A stretch of 13,516 bases of DNA from assembly GCA_003454065.1 (NCBI GenBank), contig DMKZ01000032.1, positions 1 through 13,516 of the forward strand. The letters are read 5' to 3'. Below are positions 5,905 to 12,582 of this stretch, piece by piece. Source of the DNA: Spirochaetaceae bacterium. GTDB taxonomy: Bacteria; Spirochaetota; Spirochaetia; Sphaerochaetales; Sphaerochaetaceae. Both the position numbers and the translations under genes were made by a program. The stretch's first letter is position 1; every line of letters begins with the position of its first letter. Under the pieces are notes generated by a model that ran no database searches, had not been told where the DNA came from, and saw only the letters and a list, made by a program, of their open reading frames with translations.

Positions 5905-7101
5905 ATGGGATCATCTGGCTATTCGGGCGGTTTTCGCAGAACGTTTCTGGATAATGCATCATCGTCATTTCCGAGAGCGCCTGGCATCAAGGCTGCTTTG
6001 AACGATTATTTGAATTCCGGCATCGGCAATATCGGGCGAGGCCAATATCGTTCCGCTTATGATTTGGAAGAGAAGGTGATGGCGGCGAGAGAGGCGATTG
6101 CGGCGTTCTTCAACGCTCATGACCCTTCTGCCGTTGTCTTCACATCAGGCGGAACAGCATCTCTTAACATGTTCCTGAAGGGCTTTTTGAAAAAAGGCGA
6201 TCATGTGATAGTCAGCCCTCTTGAGCATAATGCGGTGATGAGACCGCTTGACGATTTGCGTGCCAAGGGCGTTATCGAGTATTCCATCGCACCGATCAAA
6301 GACGGGGTTGTGGTAGCAAGCGGTCTTGAGCCGCTGATCCGCCCGAACACCAAAGCCGTGATATGCAACCATGCTTCCAACGTCTCAGGCTCGGTGCAGG
6401 ACATAGAGGCAGTTGGAATGACGGCGCATGAGCACGGATTGGCATTTTGCGTGGATTCGTGCCAAAGCGCAGGATGCGTTGGAATAGATGTCCGAAAGTC
6501 GCATATAGATTTTCTGGCGTTTACAGGGCATAAGGGTCTTTTGGGCTTGCCCGGGATAGGCGGCGCGGTTGTAGGCGGCATAGCAGTCGAGCCTTTGATT
6601 CGCGGAGGAACCGGTTCGTTGTCTGATTCGTTCGATATGCCCGTTTTCCTTCCCGACAGGTTCGAGGCGGGAACCCAGAACATTCCTGGGATTCTGTCTG
6701 TAGGTTGCGGAATAGATTTCATCAATTCCGTCGGATTGGATAAGATTCGATCGTATAAGAGGGAGCTCAGGAAACGCTTCATCGGCCTCATCTCGAAAGG
6801 AAAGCTTGCCGAGTTCGTTTCCGCTGTAGGAAGCGAAGATATCGAGAATGTCGGAATAGTCAGCATATCGGTGAAGTCGCACGACATCGCCTGCATTGCA
6901 AACGCATTGGATATGGAATATGGAGTTTGCACGCGCGTAGGTCTGCAATGCGCTCCGTTGGCTCATAAGTCGCTTGGGACTTTTGAGGGAGGCGGGACGA
7001 TACGGTTTTCCTTTTCGTATTTCAATACTGTTGAAGATGTCGAGATTGCTGTCGCGGCTTTATCCGACATCGTTTCAGGCGTTCATGTCAAGACGAGATA
7101 G
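5905..7101 (+). CDS. Cysteine desulfurase family protein (class V aminotransferase fold)
   Basis: This PLP enzyme probably removes sulfur from L-cysteine to give alanine and an enzyme persulfide. It is 398 residues from the ATG at 5905; a TTG at 5896 lies inside the -10 box and is therefore unlikely. In this numbering, TFLDNASSSFPRAP opens the fold, SPLEHNAVMRP holds the cofactor-stacking His108, CVDSCQSAG holds Asp184 and Gln187, and FTGHKGLLGLPG holds the Schiff-base Lys210. The C-terminal RVGLQCAPLAHKSLGTFE places the catalytic cysteine at 349, followed by GGTIRFSFSYFNT. That ending matches the TIGR01977-type group (SufS-like stand-alone desulfurases) rather than IscS. It lies just behind mtaB, which needs a sulfur source, but it has its own promoter. 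A role in Fe-S assembly or tRNA thiolation is inferred. No scaffold gene (sufU, iscU) is visible here. Confidence 0.9.
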   Translation: MGSSGYSGGFRRTFLDNASSSFPRAPGIKAALNDYLNSGIGNIGRGQYRSAYDLEEKVMAAREAIAAFFNAHDPSAVVFTSGGTASLNMFLKGFLKKGDHVIVSPLEHNAVMRPLDDLRAKGVIEYSIAPIKDGVVVASGLEPLIRPNTKAVICNHASNVSGSVQDIEAVGMTAHEHGLAFCVDSCQSAGCVGIDVRKSHIDFLAFTGHKGLLGLPGIGGAVVGGIAVEPLIRGGTGSLSDSFDMPVFLPDRFEAGTQNIPGILSVGCGIDFINSVGLDKIRSYKRELRKRFIGLISKGKLAEFVSAVGSEDIENVGIVSISVKSHDIACIANALDMEYGVCTRVGLQCAPLAHKSLGTFEGGGTIRFSFSYFNTVEDVEIAVAALSDIVSGVHVKTR

Positions 7102-7134
7102 TAGTTCGTTTTGTCGTCTTCATTTGCATTGGGA

Positions 7135-7163
7135 TTTCCAAAAACTTTGCCGATGCGTATAAT
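7135..7163 (+). promoter_or_regulatory. Promoter of the SUMF1-like gene, probably leaderless
   Basis: TTTCCA (7135-7140), 17 bases, then a perfect TATAAT (7158-7163) followed by TG. The ATG is at 7173, so transcription would begin about three bases before it. There is no ribosome binding site. The layout repeats that at 5891-5905. Confidence 0.65.
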
Positions 7164-7172
7164 TGCTATTGT

Positions 7173-8021
7173 ATGGATAAGAGAAAAAAAGGAAAAAACG
7201 AGCGTGGCGAGAATGATGATGCATTTGAGATAAAGAGCGAATGGTCAGCTGAGGATATGGCTGTGCTCGATGGGATCAAGATGGTGAAAATCGAGGGCGG
7301 CGAATTCAGGATGGGGGATGGTTCCGATACGACGAACTCTCCGGTCATGACAAGCGTTTCCGATTTTTCGATCAGCGACGCGCCGATAACGCAAATGCAA
7401 TTCAAGACGACGATGGGGTTCAACGTATCCGGTTTTTATGGCGATGACTCTCCGATTGAATGCGTGACATGGTATGATGCCGTCGAGTTCTGCAACGTCC
7501 TGTCGCAAGCCAAAGGGTTTGAGAAGTGCTATTTCATAGATAAGGAAAACAAGGATCCGTACAATCGCGACATCATAGATTGGATGAGATGGACGGTGAG
7601 ATGCGATTTTTCCAAAAATGGTTTCAGGCTTCCTACGGAGGCGGAGTGGGAGTTTGCCGCATTGGGTGCGGGAAAGAGCAAGATATACAAATACTCCGGC
7701 TCGAATGATTTGGAGGAAGTGGGTTGGTATAAGGAGAATTCGGAAAACCTTACTCGCGATGTGAGAGGCAAGCTTCCGAATGCCATTGGGATATACGATA
7801 TGTCAGGAAACGTTCGTGAATGGTGCTGGGACTGGAACCAGCCGTTCCTCGTAGGCGGAAGAGATCCTAAGGGTCCTTCATGGGGCAGGCGCCGCATCGT
7901 ACGTGGCGGAGGCTGGCATTCCTTGTCGAGGACATGCTCGATACGCTGCCGCAACAGCCTCGGACCTTATGATTCGGGCGCCGACACCGGCTTCAGAGTT
8001 GTTAGAACCGAGTGCAGCTGA
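7173..8021 (+). CDS. SUMF1 / formylglycine-generating-enzyme-like protein lacking one catalytic Cys
   Basis: This 282-residue protein has the FGE-sulfatase (C-type-lectin-like) fold from about residue 34 onward: MVKIEGGEFRMGD, SPIECVTWYDAVEFCN (93-108), GFRLPTEAEWEFAA (150-163), LPNAIGIYDMSGNVREWCWD (201-220), RIVRGGGWHS (241-250) and TGFRVVR at the end. There is no signal peptide; the first 30 residues are Lys/Glu-rich. Human FGE uses Cys336 and Cys341. Aligning the GG-motif region by eye puts Ser250 at the first site and Cys255 (SRTCSIRC) at the second, so this protein probably does not make formylglycine in the canonical way. Relatives of this kind act as ligand-binding modules or as non-heme iron enzymes of other pathways. 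No sulfatase gene is nearby. The real function is unknown. Confidence 0.85.
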   Translation: MDKRKKGKNERGENDDAFEIKSEWSAEDMAVLDGIKMVKIEGGEFRMGDGSDTTNSPVMTSVSDFSISDAPITQMQFKTTMGFNVSGFYGDDSPIECVTWYDAVEFCNVLSQAKGFEKCYFIDKENKDPYNRDIIDWMRWTVRCDFSKNGFRLPTEAEWEFAALGAGKSKIYKYSGSNDLEEVGWYKENSENLTRDVRGKLPNAIGIYDMSGNVREWCWDWNQPFLVGGRDPKGPSWGRRRIVRGGGWHSLSRTCSIRCRNSLGPYDSGADTGFRVVRTECS

Positions 8022-8070
8022 AGGGGATGCATCTGACGTATCTTCCGTGCTCGCCATCGTATATGTAAGT

Positions 8071-8099
8071 TTGCATTTTGTTTTTATATTCCATATAAT
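8071..8099 (+). promoter_or_regulatory. Promoter of the TAXI-TRAP operon
   Basis: A TTGCAT -35-like element (8071-8076), 17 bases, then a perfect TATAAT (8094-8099). Transcription would start near 8106, leaving a leader of about 120 bases before the ATG at 8226, the longest in the window. The rest of the gap after the SUMF1-like gene (8022-8070) shows no clear terminator. Confidence 0.6.
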
Positions 8100-8163
8100 G
8101 AAATATTAAATCGTTTTTGAAACTATCGGTTTTTAGATATATACAGCTACGACTAAAACATGC

Positions 8164-8193
8164 GAAAACCGCTGCACGCTCTTGGTGCGTTTC
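8164..8193 (+). promoter_or_regulatory. Possible leader hairpin upstream of the TAXI receptor
   Basis: GAAAAC pairs with GTTTC, and inside it GCAC pairs with GTGC across a seven-base loop, with a four-base internal bulge on the left side. It ends 20 bases before the AGGAG at 8214-8218. The stem is interrupted and short, so any regulatory role is speculative. Confidence 0.25.
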
Positions 8194-8225
8194 AAAACCC
8201 CGCAAACATTTTTAGGAGAATGAAT

Positions 8226-9182
8226 ATGAAGAGAATTTTATGTGTCATTGCAATCGTTTGCTCGCTGTTTGCCTTTTCATGCTCTAAGAAGAGCGGTTCC
8301 GTGAAGCTGCGTTTCGTTACGGGCGGTGAGAGCGGAACGTATTACGCTTTCGGTTCGGTTTTGGCGCAACACGCCACCAACAACACTCCTGTCAGCATAA
8401 TAAGCCAGGTCGGCTCAGGATCGCAGGGGAATGTAAACAAGATTCAGGACGGCGAAGCCGAATTGGGGTTCTGCCAATCCGATGTGGCCGCATACGCTTA
8501 TAACGGCACGAACCTTTTTGCCAAAACAGGCAAGGTAACGAATTTCAGCATTCTCGCCTCGCTTTACGACGAGCAGGTTCAGATAATCACGACCAATCCG
8601 AATATAAGGAGCGTCAGCGATTTGTGCGGCAAGAAGGTTTCCATCGGCTCCTCAGGTTCGGGCGTGTATTTCAATGCTCTTGATGTTTTAGGCGAATACG
8701 GCATGACCGAAAACGACATCAACGCCACCTACCAGTCTTTCGGCGACAGCGCGAATGATCTGCGCGACGGAAAGATCGATGCTGCTTTCATTGTCGCAGG
8801 CGCTCCGACAACGGCCGTTGTCGATTTGAATGCTTCCAAGAAAGCCTATTTGATAAGCATAGAGGAGAATCATGTCGCGAATTTGATAAAGAATCATCCT
8901 TTCTACAAGAGGAACGTCATACCAAGGAACGTTTACGGAACCGACAGGGATATCGTCACGCTCAGCGTGAGCGCGTTGATTCTTGTCCGCGATGATGTTG
9001 CAGAGGATGCGGTCTATGCCTTTACCAAGGATATCTTCGAAAAGCCGGAGTCGCTTGTGAGCTCGCATGCCAAATACGCCGAACTAAGCCTTGATGCGGC
9101 TGCTGGAATAAAGGGCATTCCCTATCACAAAGGCAGTGCGAAATATTTCAAGGAGAAAGGGCGCGCTGTTGAGGTCAAATAA
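8226..9182 (+). CDS. TRAP transporter solute receptor, TAXI family (lipoprotein)
   Basis: This is a periplasmic substrate-binding protein for a tripartite ATP-independent transporter, 318 residues. The start at ATG 8226 has AGGAG seven bases upstream (8214-8218); an ATG at 8220 is also in frame, and a longer form from 8160 would spoil the signal peptide. The N-terminus MKRILCVIAIVCSLFAFSC is a lipoprotein signal; Cys19 follows F-A-F-S, a relaxed lipobox as tolerated in spirochaetes, so the receptor is probably membrane-anchored. The TAXI signature is RFVTGGESGTYYAFG (29-43), followed by ISQVGSGSQGN and ELGFCQSDVAAYAYNG. Known TAXI receptors bind glutamate/glutamine or dicarboxylates, but the ligand here cannot be read from the sequence. 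It is followed two bases later by its permease; together they form a sodium- or proton-driven uptake system. Confidence 0.93.
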   Translation: MKRILCVIAIVCSLFAFSCSKKSGSVKLRFVTGGESGTYYAFGSVLAQHATNNTPVSIISQVGSGSQGNVNKIQDGEAELGFCQSDVAAYAYNGTNLFAKTGKVTNFSILASLYDEQVQIITTNPNIRSVSDLCGKKVSIGSSGSGVYFNALDVLGEYGMTENDINATYQSFGDSANDLRDGKIDAAFIVAGAPTTAVVDLNASKKAYLISIEENHVANLIKNHPFYKRNVIPRNVYGTDRDIVTLSVSALILVRDDVAEDAVYAFTKDIFEKPESLVSSHAKYAELSLDAAAGIKGIPYHKGSAKYFKEKGRAVEVK

Positions 9183-9184
9183 GA

Positions 9185-11185
9185 ATGTCGGGTCATAAAA
9201 GACATAAGGAGGCCACGCTTTCGGATAGCGAGCGCATACTTCGGAAGTACGACAGGGAATCCAACACTAGAATTTGGACGGGTAAGGCGAAGACGGTGAT
9301 TTCCGTCTTGTCCGTCATGTTCTCGCTTTATTGCATCTACATGACGCTTTTCAGCACGGAGCTGCCCGAAGTCAGGCTTTCCAGGTTCTTGGCTTTCATA
9401 ATCATAATCGGGTTTTTGCATTACCCTGCTAAAAAGGGGATCCATAGGGAGAACCATATTCCTGCGGCGGATATTCTGATCATGCTTGCGGGTGCTGCAT
9501 GTTTCATGTATTTCGCATTGAACGCTTTAAGCATAATCAAGGTTTCCACTAGGATTTCCGCTACGGATACGGTTGTGGCATGGGTAGGCGTTCTAGTGCT
9601 TTTCGAACTTGCCAGAAGATGCGTGGGATTGCCGATAATATGCGTTGCAGGCACATTGATGCTATACGCGCTCTATAACCAATATTCATGGGGCATGACC
9701 CTGCCGCAGATGTTCAGAAGCATTGCCCATACCCTTTTCTACACGACTAACGGAGTGATAGGAACGCCGATAAGCGTGTGCTACACGTATATAGTGCTTT
9801 TCATAATCTTCGGCGCGTTTCTCGAGAAGACCGGCATCGCTCAGTTTTTCATATCGCTGGCAAATAGGGTTGCGGGAAAATCTTCTGGAGGGCCTGCCAA
9901 GGTCGCTGTAATCTCGTCTGCGCTTTGCGGCATGGTCTCCGGCTCTTCCGTAGGCAATACGGTTACGACGGGAAGCGTTACTATTCCGATGATGAAGAAG
10001 ACGGGATATGATCCTGAATTTGCTGCGGCGACAGAGGCTGCGGCTTCCACAGGCGGGCAGATAATGCCTCCCATCATGGGTGCTGCGGCATTTCTCATGG
10101 CTGAATACATAGGCATACCGTATTCTTCCGTTGCCGCCAAGGCGATTCTGCCTGCAGTGCTGTATTTCACCGGCATTTTCATTTCAGTGCATCTTGAAGC
10201 CAAGAAGCTGAATTTGAAGGGAGTTGAAACAGGCGAATTGATGCCGTGGAAAACATTGCTTGCGAAATCGTATTTGCTCATCCCTCTTATCGTTCTGGTG
10301 GTCTTGGTCTCCACAGGCGTGAGAACTATGCAATATAGCGCGGCCATATCGATTGCGTTTGCCATAATAGTGGGGTATGCGAATCCGGATGTGCGCAAAG
10401 GCAAGGATTTTAAGGATTCGAACGTCAGGTATTTGAAAAAAGTCTTTCAGGCTTTGGAAGCTGGCGCCAAATCCGCTGTAACGGTTTCCGTAGCATGCGG
10501 AATCGCCGGAGTAATAGCCGGATGCATTACCGTAACCGGACTTGCTTCGGTTCTTATAAATAAGATTGTCGGTGTGGCTGGAAACATGAAGCTGATCGGT
10601 TATCTTCTCACGATGATAAGCTGCATTATTCTCGGAATGGGTGTGCCTACCACCGCCAATTATTGCATCATGGCTTCCACGACGGCTCCCATTATGATAA
10701 GCATGGGAGTTCCTGTGGTGGCGGCGCATTTCTTTGTGTTCTATTTCGGAATAGTCGCAGACATAACGCCTCCTGTCGCCTTGGCGGCTTATGCGGGAAG
10801 CGCCATAGCCAAGGCCAATCCGATGAAAACCGGAATCAAAGCGACGAGATTGGCTATTGCGGCTTTCATAATACCTTTCGTATTTGCGTACAGTCCGTCG
10901 ATGCTTTTCGAAAACATAAGCGGGTTCTGGGAAGTGGCTCAGATAGTCGTTACGTCCATAATCGGAATCTTCGGAGTCGCTGCGGCTCTCACCGGATACG
11001 TGTTGCGCAACAACAGCTATATCGAGCGCGCGACATATCTTGTGGGTGGCCTTACGTTGATAGTGCCTGGTCTTATTACGGATCTGACTGGTCTCATTCT
11101 CGTAGGCGGCATGGTGCTTTACGATTTTCTGCGAATCCGCAAGGACGGTGATTCCGGCAAAGGCGGGACTCCGGTCGCTGCATAG
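9185..11185 (+). CDS. TRAP transporter fused permease (DctQ-DctM type)
   Basis: This 666-residue inner-membrane protein combines the small (DctQ-like) and large (DctM-like) TRAP subunits in one chain, as is usual with TAXI receptors. The first 30 residues are charged and cytoplasmic. The DctQ-like part covers about residues 35-125 with hydrophobic helices (VISVLSVMFSLYCIYMTLF). The DctM part follows, with its conserved core GMVSGSSVGNTVTTGSVTIP (249-268) and EAAASTGGQIMPPIMGAAAF (284-303), and a second inverted half containing GMGVPTTANYCIMASTTAP and PPVALAAYAGSAIAKANP. A C-terminal extension of roughly 90 residues adds further helices (LVGGLTLIVPGLITDLTG) and a polar tail. GAGG at 9171-9174 lies ten bases before the ATG. 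The two-base spacing to the receptor gene shows co-transcription. A classic terminator follows the stop. Confidence 0.95.
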   Translation: MSGHKRHKEATLSDSERILRKYDRESNTRIWTGKAKTVISVLSVMFSLYCIYMTLFSTELPEVRLSRFLAFIIIIGFLHYPAKKGIHRENHIPAADILIMLAGAACFMYFALNALSIIKVSTRISATDTVVAWVGVLVLFELARRCVGLPIICVAGTLMLYALYNQYSWGMTLPQMFRSIAHTLFYTTNGVIGTPISVCYTYIVLFIIFGAFLEKTGIAQFFISLANRVAGKSSGGPAKVAVISSALCGMVSGSSVGNTVTTGSVTIPMMKKTGYDPEFAAATEAAASTGGQIMPPIMGAAAFLMAEYIGIPYSSVAAKAILPAVLYFTGIFISVHLEAKKLNLKGVETGELMPWKTLLAKSYLLIPLIVLVVLVSTGVRTMQYSAAISIAFAIIVGYANPDVRKGKDFKDSNVRYLKKVFQALEAGAKSAVTVSVACGIAGVIAGCITVTGLASVLINKIVGVAGNMKLIGYLLTMISCIILGMGVPTTANYCIMASTTAPIMISMGVPVVAAHFFVFYFGIVADITPPVALAAYAGSAIAKANPMKTGIKATRLAIAAFIIPFVFAYSPSMLFENISGFWEVAQIVVTSIIGIFGVAAALTGYVLRNNSYIERATYLVGGLTLIVPGLITDLTGLILVGGMVLYDFLRIRKDGDSGKGGTPVAA

Positions 11186-11203
11186 CCGCAACATCATGCA
11201 CAG

Positions 11204-11226
11204 GCAGGCGGAAACGCCTGCTTTTT
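11204..11226 (+). terminator. Intrinsic terminator of the TRAP operon
   Basis: GCAGGCG (11204-11210) and CGCCTGC (11215-11221) form a perfect seven-base-pair stem closed by a GAAA loop and followed directly by TTTTT. It ends four bases before the start codon of the methyltransferase gene. Confidence 0.92.
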
Positions 11227-11230
11227 AATT

Positions 11231-12166
11231 ATGGAAACGAAACGCGCCGGAAGAAACCGAACATTGATATTGGAGCCCGCAGAAGTCCTCGCGCTTAAAA
11301 GACGTTTGCTGCATATAGCGGATCTGAAAAGCGGTGAGATTCCCGTAGATTCGATCATCAATGCCGATACGATGGAGGCTGTCGAGCGTTTGCCCGATGG
11401 GTTTGCGGATTTGATTATCATAGATCCGCCATACAATTTATCGAAAACATTCAATGGAAACAGGTTCGCGGCAAGAAGCGAAGGAGAATACGAGGAATAT
11501 TTGTCCTCATGGTTTCCGTCCGTTTGCCGGAAGCTCAAGAAAGACGGTTCTGCATATGTGTGCTGCGATTGGAAATGCTCGTCGTCGATGCAGCGCGTGA
11601 TATCGAAGGAATTGACCGTCTTGAATCGCATAACATGGCAGCGTGAAAAGGGGAGAGGGTCGGAGACGAATTGGAAGAATTCGATGGAGGATATATGGTT
11701 CGCCGTTCGGAATCCGAAAGACTACCGGTTCGATGTCGATTCCGTAAAGATGAAAAGGAAGGTGATCGCTCCTTATCGCAAGCAGGGTCAGCCGAAGGAT
11801 TGGACGGAAACGGAGGACGGCAGGTTCAGAATCACGCATCCGTCGAATTTTTGGGACGACATAACGGTTCCGTTCTGGTCCATGCCTGAAAACACAGATC
11901 ATCCAACCCAAAAACCCGAGAAGCTTTTCGCAAAGCTGATTCTAGCGTCCTCTGAGCTCGGCGACATCGTTTTCGATCCGTTTTGCGGAAGCGGAACGTC
12001 CTGCGTGGTCGCAAAAAAGCTTTCAAGGCATTTTTGCGGAATAGAAATGGAAGAGGAATATTGCCTGCTATCTGAAAAGCGGCTTTCCTTGGCGGAAAGC
12101 GACAAGTCCATACAAGGCTACGAGGACGGCGTTTTCTGGGAACGCAATTCCAAACCGGTCAAATAG
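11231..12166 (+). CDS. Site-specific DNA methyltransferase, beta class (N6-adenine or N4-cytosine)
   Basis: This 311-residue S-adenosylmethionine-dependent DNA amino-methyltransferase has the catalytic motif IV DPPY (65-68, LIIIDPPYNLSKTF) before motif I (FDPFCGSGTS, 248-257), the order that defines the beta class. Between them, NRITWQREKGRGSETNWKNS and KVIAPYRKQG probably belong to the target-recognition region. WSMPENTDHPTQKPEKLFAK leads into motif I, and GIEMEEEYC (270-278) is the cofactor-binding segment after it. DPPY favours adenine but does not prove it. No restriction endonuclease gene lies beside it, so it appears to be an orphan methylase, whose target site I cannot predict. The ATG at 11231 has no ribosome binding site and sits directly behind a terminator. 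No better in-frame start precedes the conserved core (DSIINADTMEAVERLPDGF). Its last bases overlap the end of an ATPase remnant on the other strand. Confidence 0.93.
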   Translation: METKRAGRNRTLILEPAEVLALKRRLLHIADLKSGEIPVDSIINADTMEAVERLPDGFADLIIIDPPYNLSKTFNGNRFAARSEGEYEEYLSSWFPSVCRKLKKDGSAYVCCDWKCSSSMQRVISKELTVLNRITWQREKGRGSETNWKNSMEDIWFAVRNPKDYRFDVDSVKMKRKVIAPYRKQGQPKDWTETEDGRFRITHPSNFWDDITVPFWSMPENTDHPTQKPEKLFAKLILASSELGDIVFDPFCGSGTSCVVAKKLSRHFCGIEMEEEYCLLSEKRLSLAESDKSIQGYEDGVFWERNSKPVK

Positions 12167-12318
12167 ATTTCGCATCGTCGAGGAGAAAATCCTCCAGTCT
12201 TATCATGCTTATTCCGTGTTCGTACTCATCTTCTTATTCCGGTGATCACTTTCACCATTCCGTTCCCCATTCTCGACTTCAATTCCTCTATGTATTTGTT
12301 CCTGGTATCCTCGTATTG
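12159..12318 (-). pseudogene. Remnant of an AAA ATPase (DUF4143-type) with a large internal deletion
   Basis: Read on the minus strand from 12318, one frame gives KYIEELKSRMGNGMVKVITG followed by IRR and then a stop (12228-12226). That is the typical N-terminus of DUF4143-family ATPases, cut just where Walker A (RRCGKS) should continue. One base out of frame, from 12227, the sequence continues EYEHGISMIRLEDFLLDDAK, then SI and a stop at 12161-12159. GI..I.L.DFLLD is the usual extreme C-terminus of the same family. So the two ends of one gene seem to have been joined with some 300-400 codons missing and a frame change at the junction near 12225-12229. No start codon remains: a stop lies at 12324-12322. 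The family assignment rests on recognition of short segments. Confidence 0.55.
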
Positions 12319-12360
12319 AAGTCAGAAATCGTCGGACAGCAAAAACGCCAAAAACCCATA

Positions 12361-12406
12361 GCGCCCCGTGCCCATGCTATAATGTGCGCATAGGCATGGA
12401 CGGCGC
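12361..12406. repeat. Imperfect palindrome surrounding a TATAAT box
   Basis: GCGCC (12361-12365) pairs with GGCGC (12402-12406), CCATGC (12372-12377) with GCATGG (12394-12399), and TAT (12378-12380) with ATA (12390-12392), leaving a nine-base centre and a few unpaired bases. The TATAAT lies in the left inner arm and centre. It could be an operator, a transcript hairpin, or an end of a lost mobile element. Confidence 0.5.
12378..12383 (+). promoter_or_regulatory. Possible -10 box (TATAAT)
   Basis: A perfect TATAAT 39 bases before the ATG of the small open frame at 12423. No -35 element is obvious. It could be the surviving promoter of a lost gene. Confidence 0.4.
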
Positions 12407-12422
12407 TTGACGCGCTGCAAAA

Positions 12423-12566
12423 ATGTATTCTTTTCAAGGCGAGCTAAAAGGCAGAAAAAGCAACCAAGTCGAGAGTGCCGGAAGAATGCTGCAGGCTGGA
12501 CTTTCCGCCGAGGACAATCTTGGGATGACTATTGAGGAGGTGGAGAAGGCCGCCGCCTCAGCATAA
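12423..12566 (+). pseudogene. Short open frame resembling the C-terminal tail of an Rpn/PD-(D/E)XK family transposase
   Basis: The 47-residue frame reads MYSFQGELKGRKSNQVESAG, then RMLQAGLSAEDNLGMTIEEV and EKAAASA. Rpn-type recombination-promoting nucleases usually end with a charged helix, then A-x-x-M-L-x-x-G-L, an acidic I-A-x-x-x-G-L segment and S-x-E-E-V-E-x-L. The order matches here, with about three residues apparently missing between SAED and NLGMTIEEV. A stop at 12408-12410 prevents upstream extension and the nuclease domain is absent. There is no ribosome binding site. It is most likely a degenerate leftover, but a small genuine protein cannot be ruled out, since a TATAAT lies upstream. 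Confidence 0.4.
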
Positions 12567-12582
12567 ACCTTTGGGTTTGGCA

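Noticed and set aside
7173..8021. Variable protein of a diversity-generating retroelement (a known use of this fold in Treponema)
   Set aside because: No reverse transcriptase, template repeat or second copy of the C-terminal coding segment is present in the window.
8160..8225. Longer N-terminus of the TAXI receptor
   Set aside because: It would bury the lipoprotein signal peptide behind 22 residues and lacks a ribosome binding site. AGGAG at 8214-8218 fits the ATG at 8226.
10184..11197. Long minus-strand open frame opposite the TRAP permease (also 6201-6932 opposite the desulfurase)
   Set aside because: The translations are rich in His, Ser, Arg and Cys without domains, while the plus strand encodes clear conserved proteins. 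They are shadows of codon usage.
12564..12578. AAACC/GGTTT hairpin between the small frame and prmC as a bidirectional terminator
   Set aside because: The stem is only five weak base pairs with no T-run on either strand.
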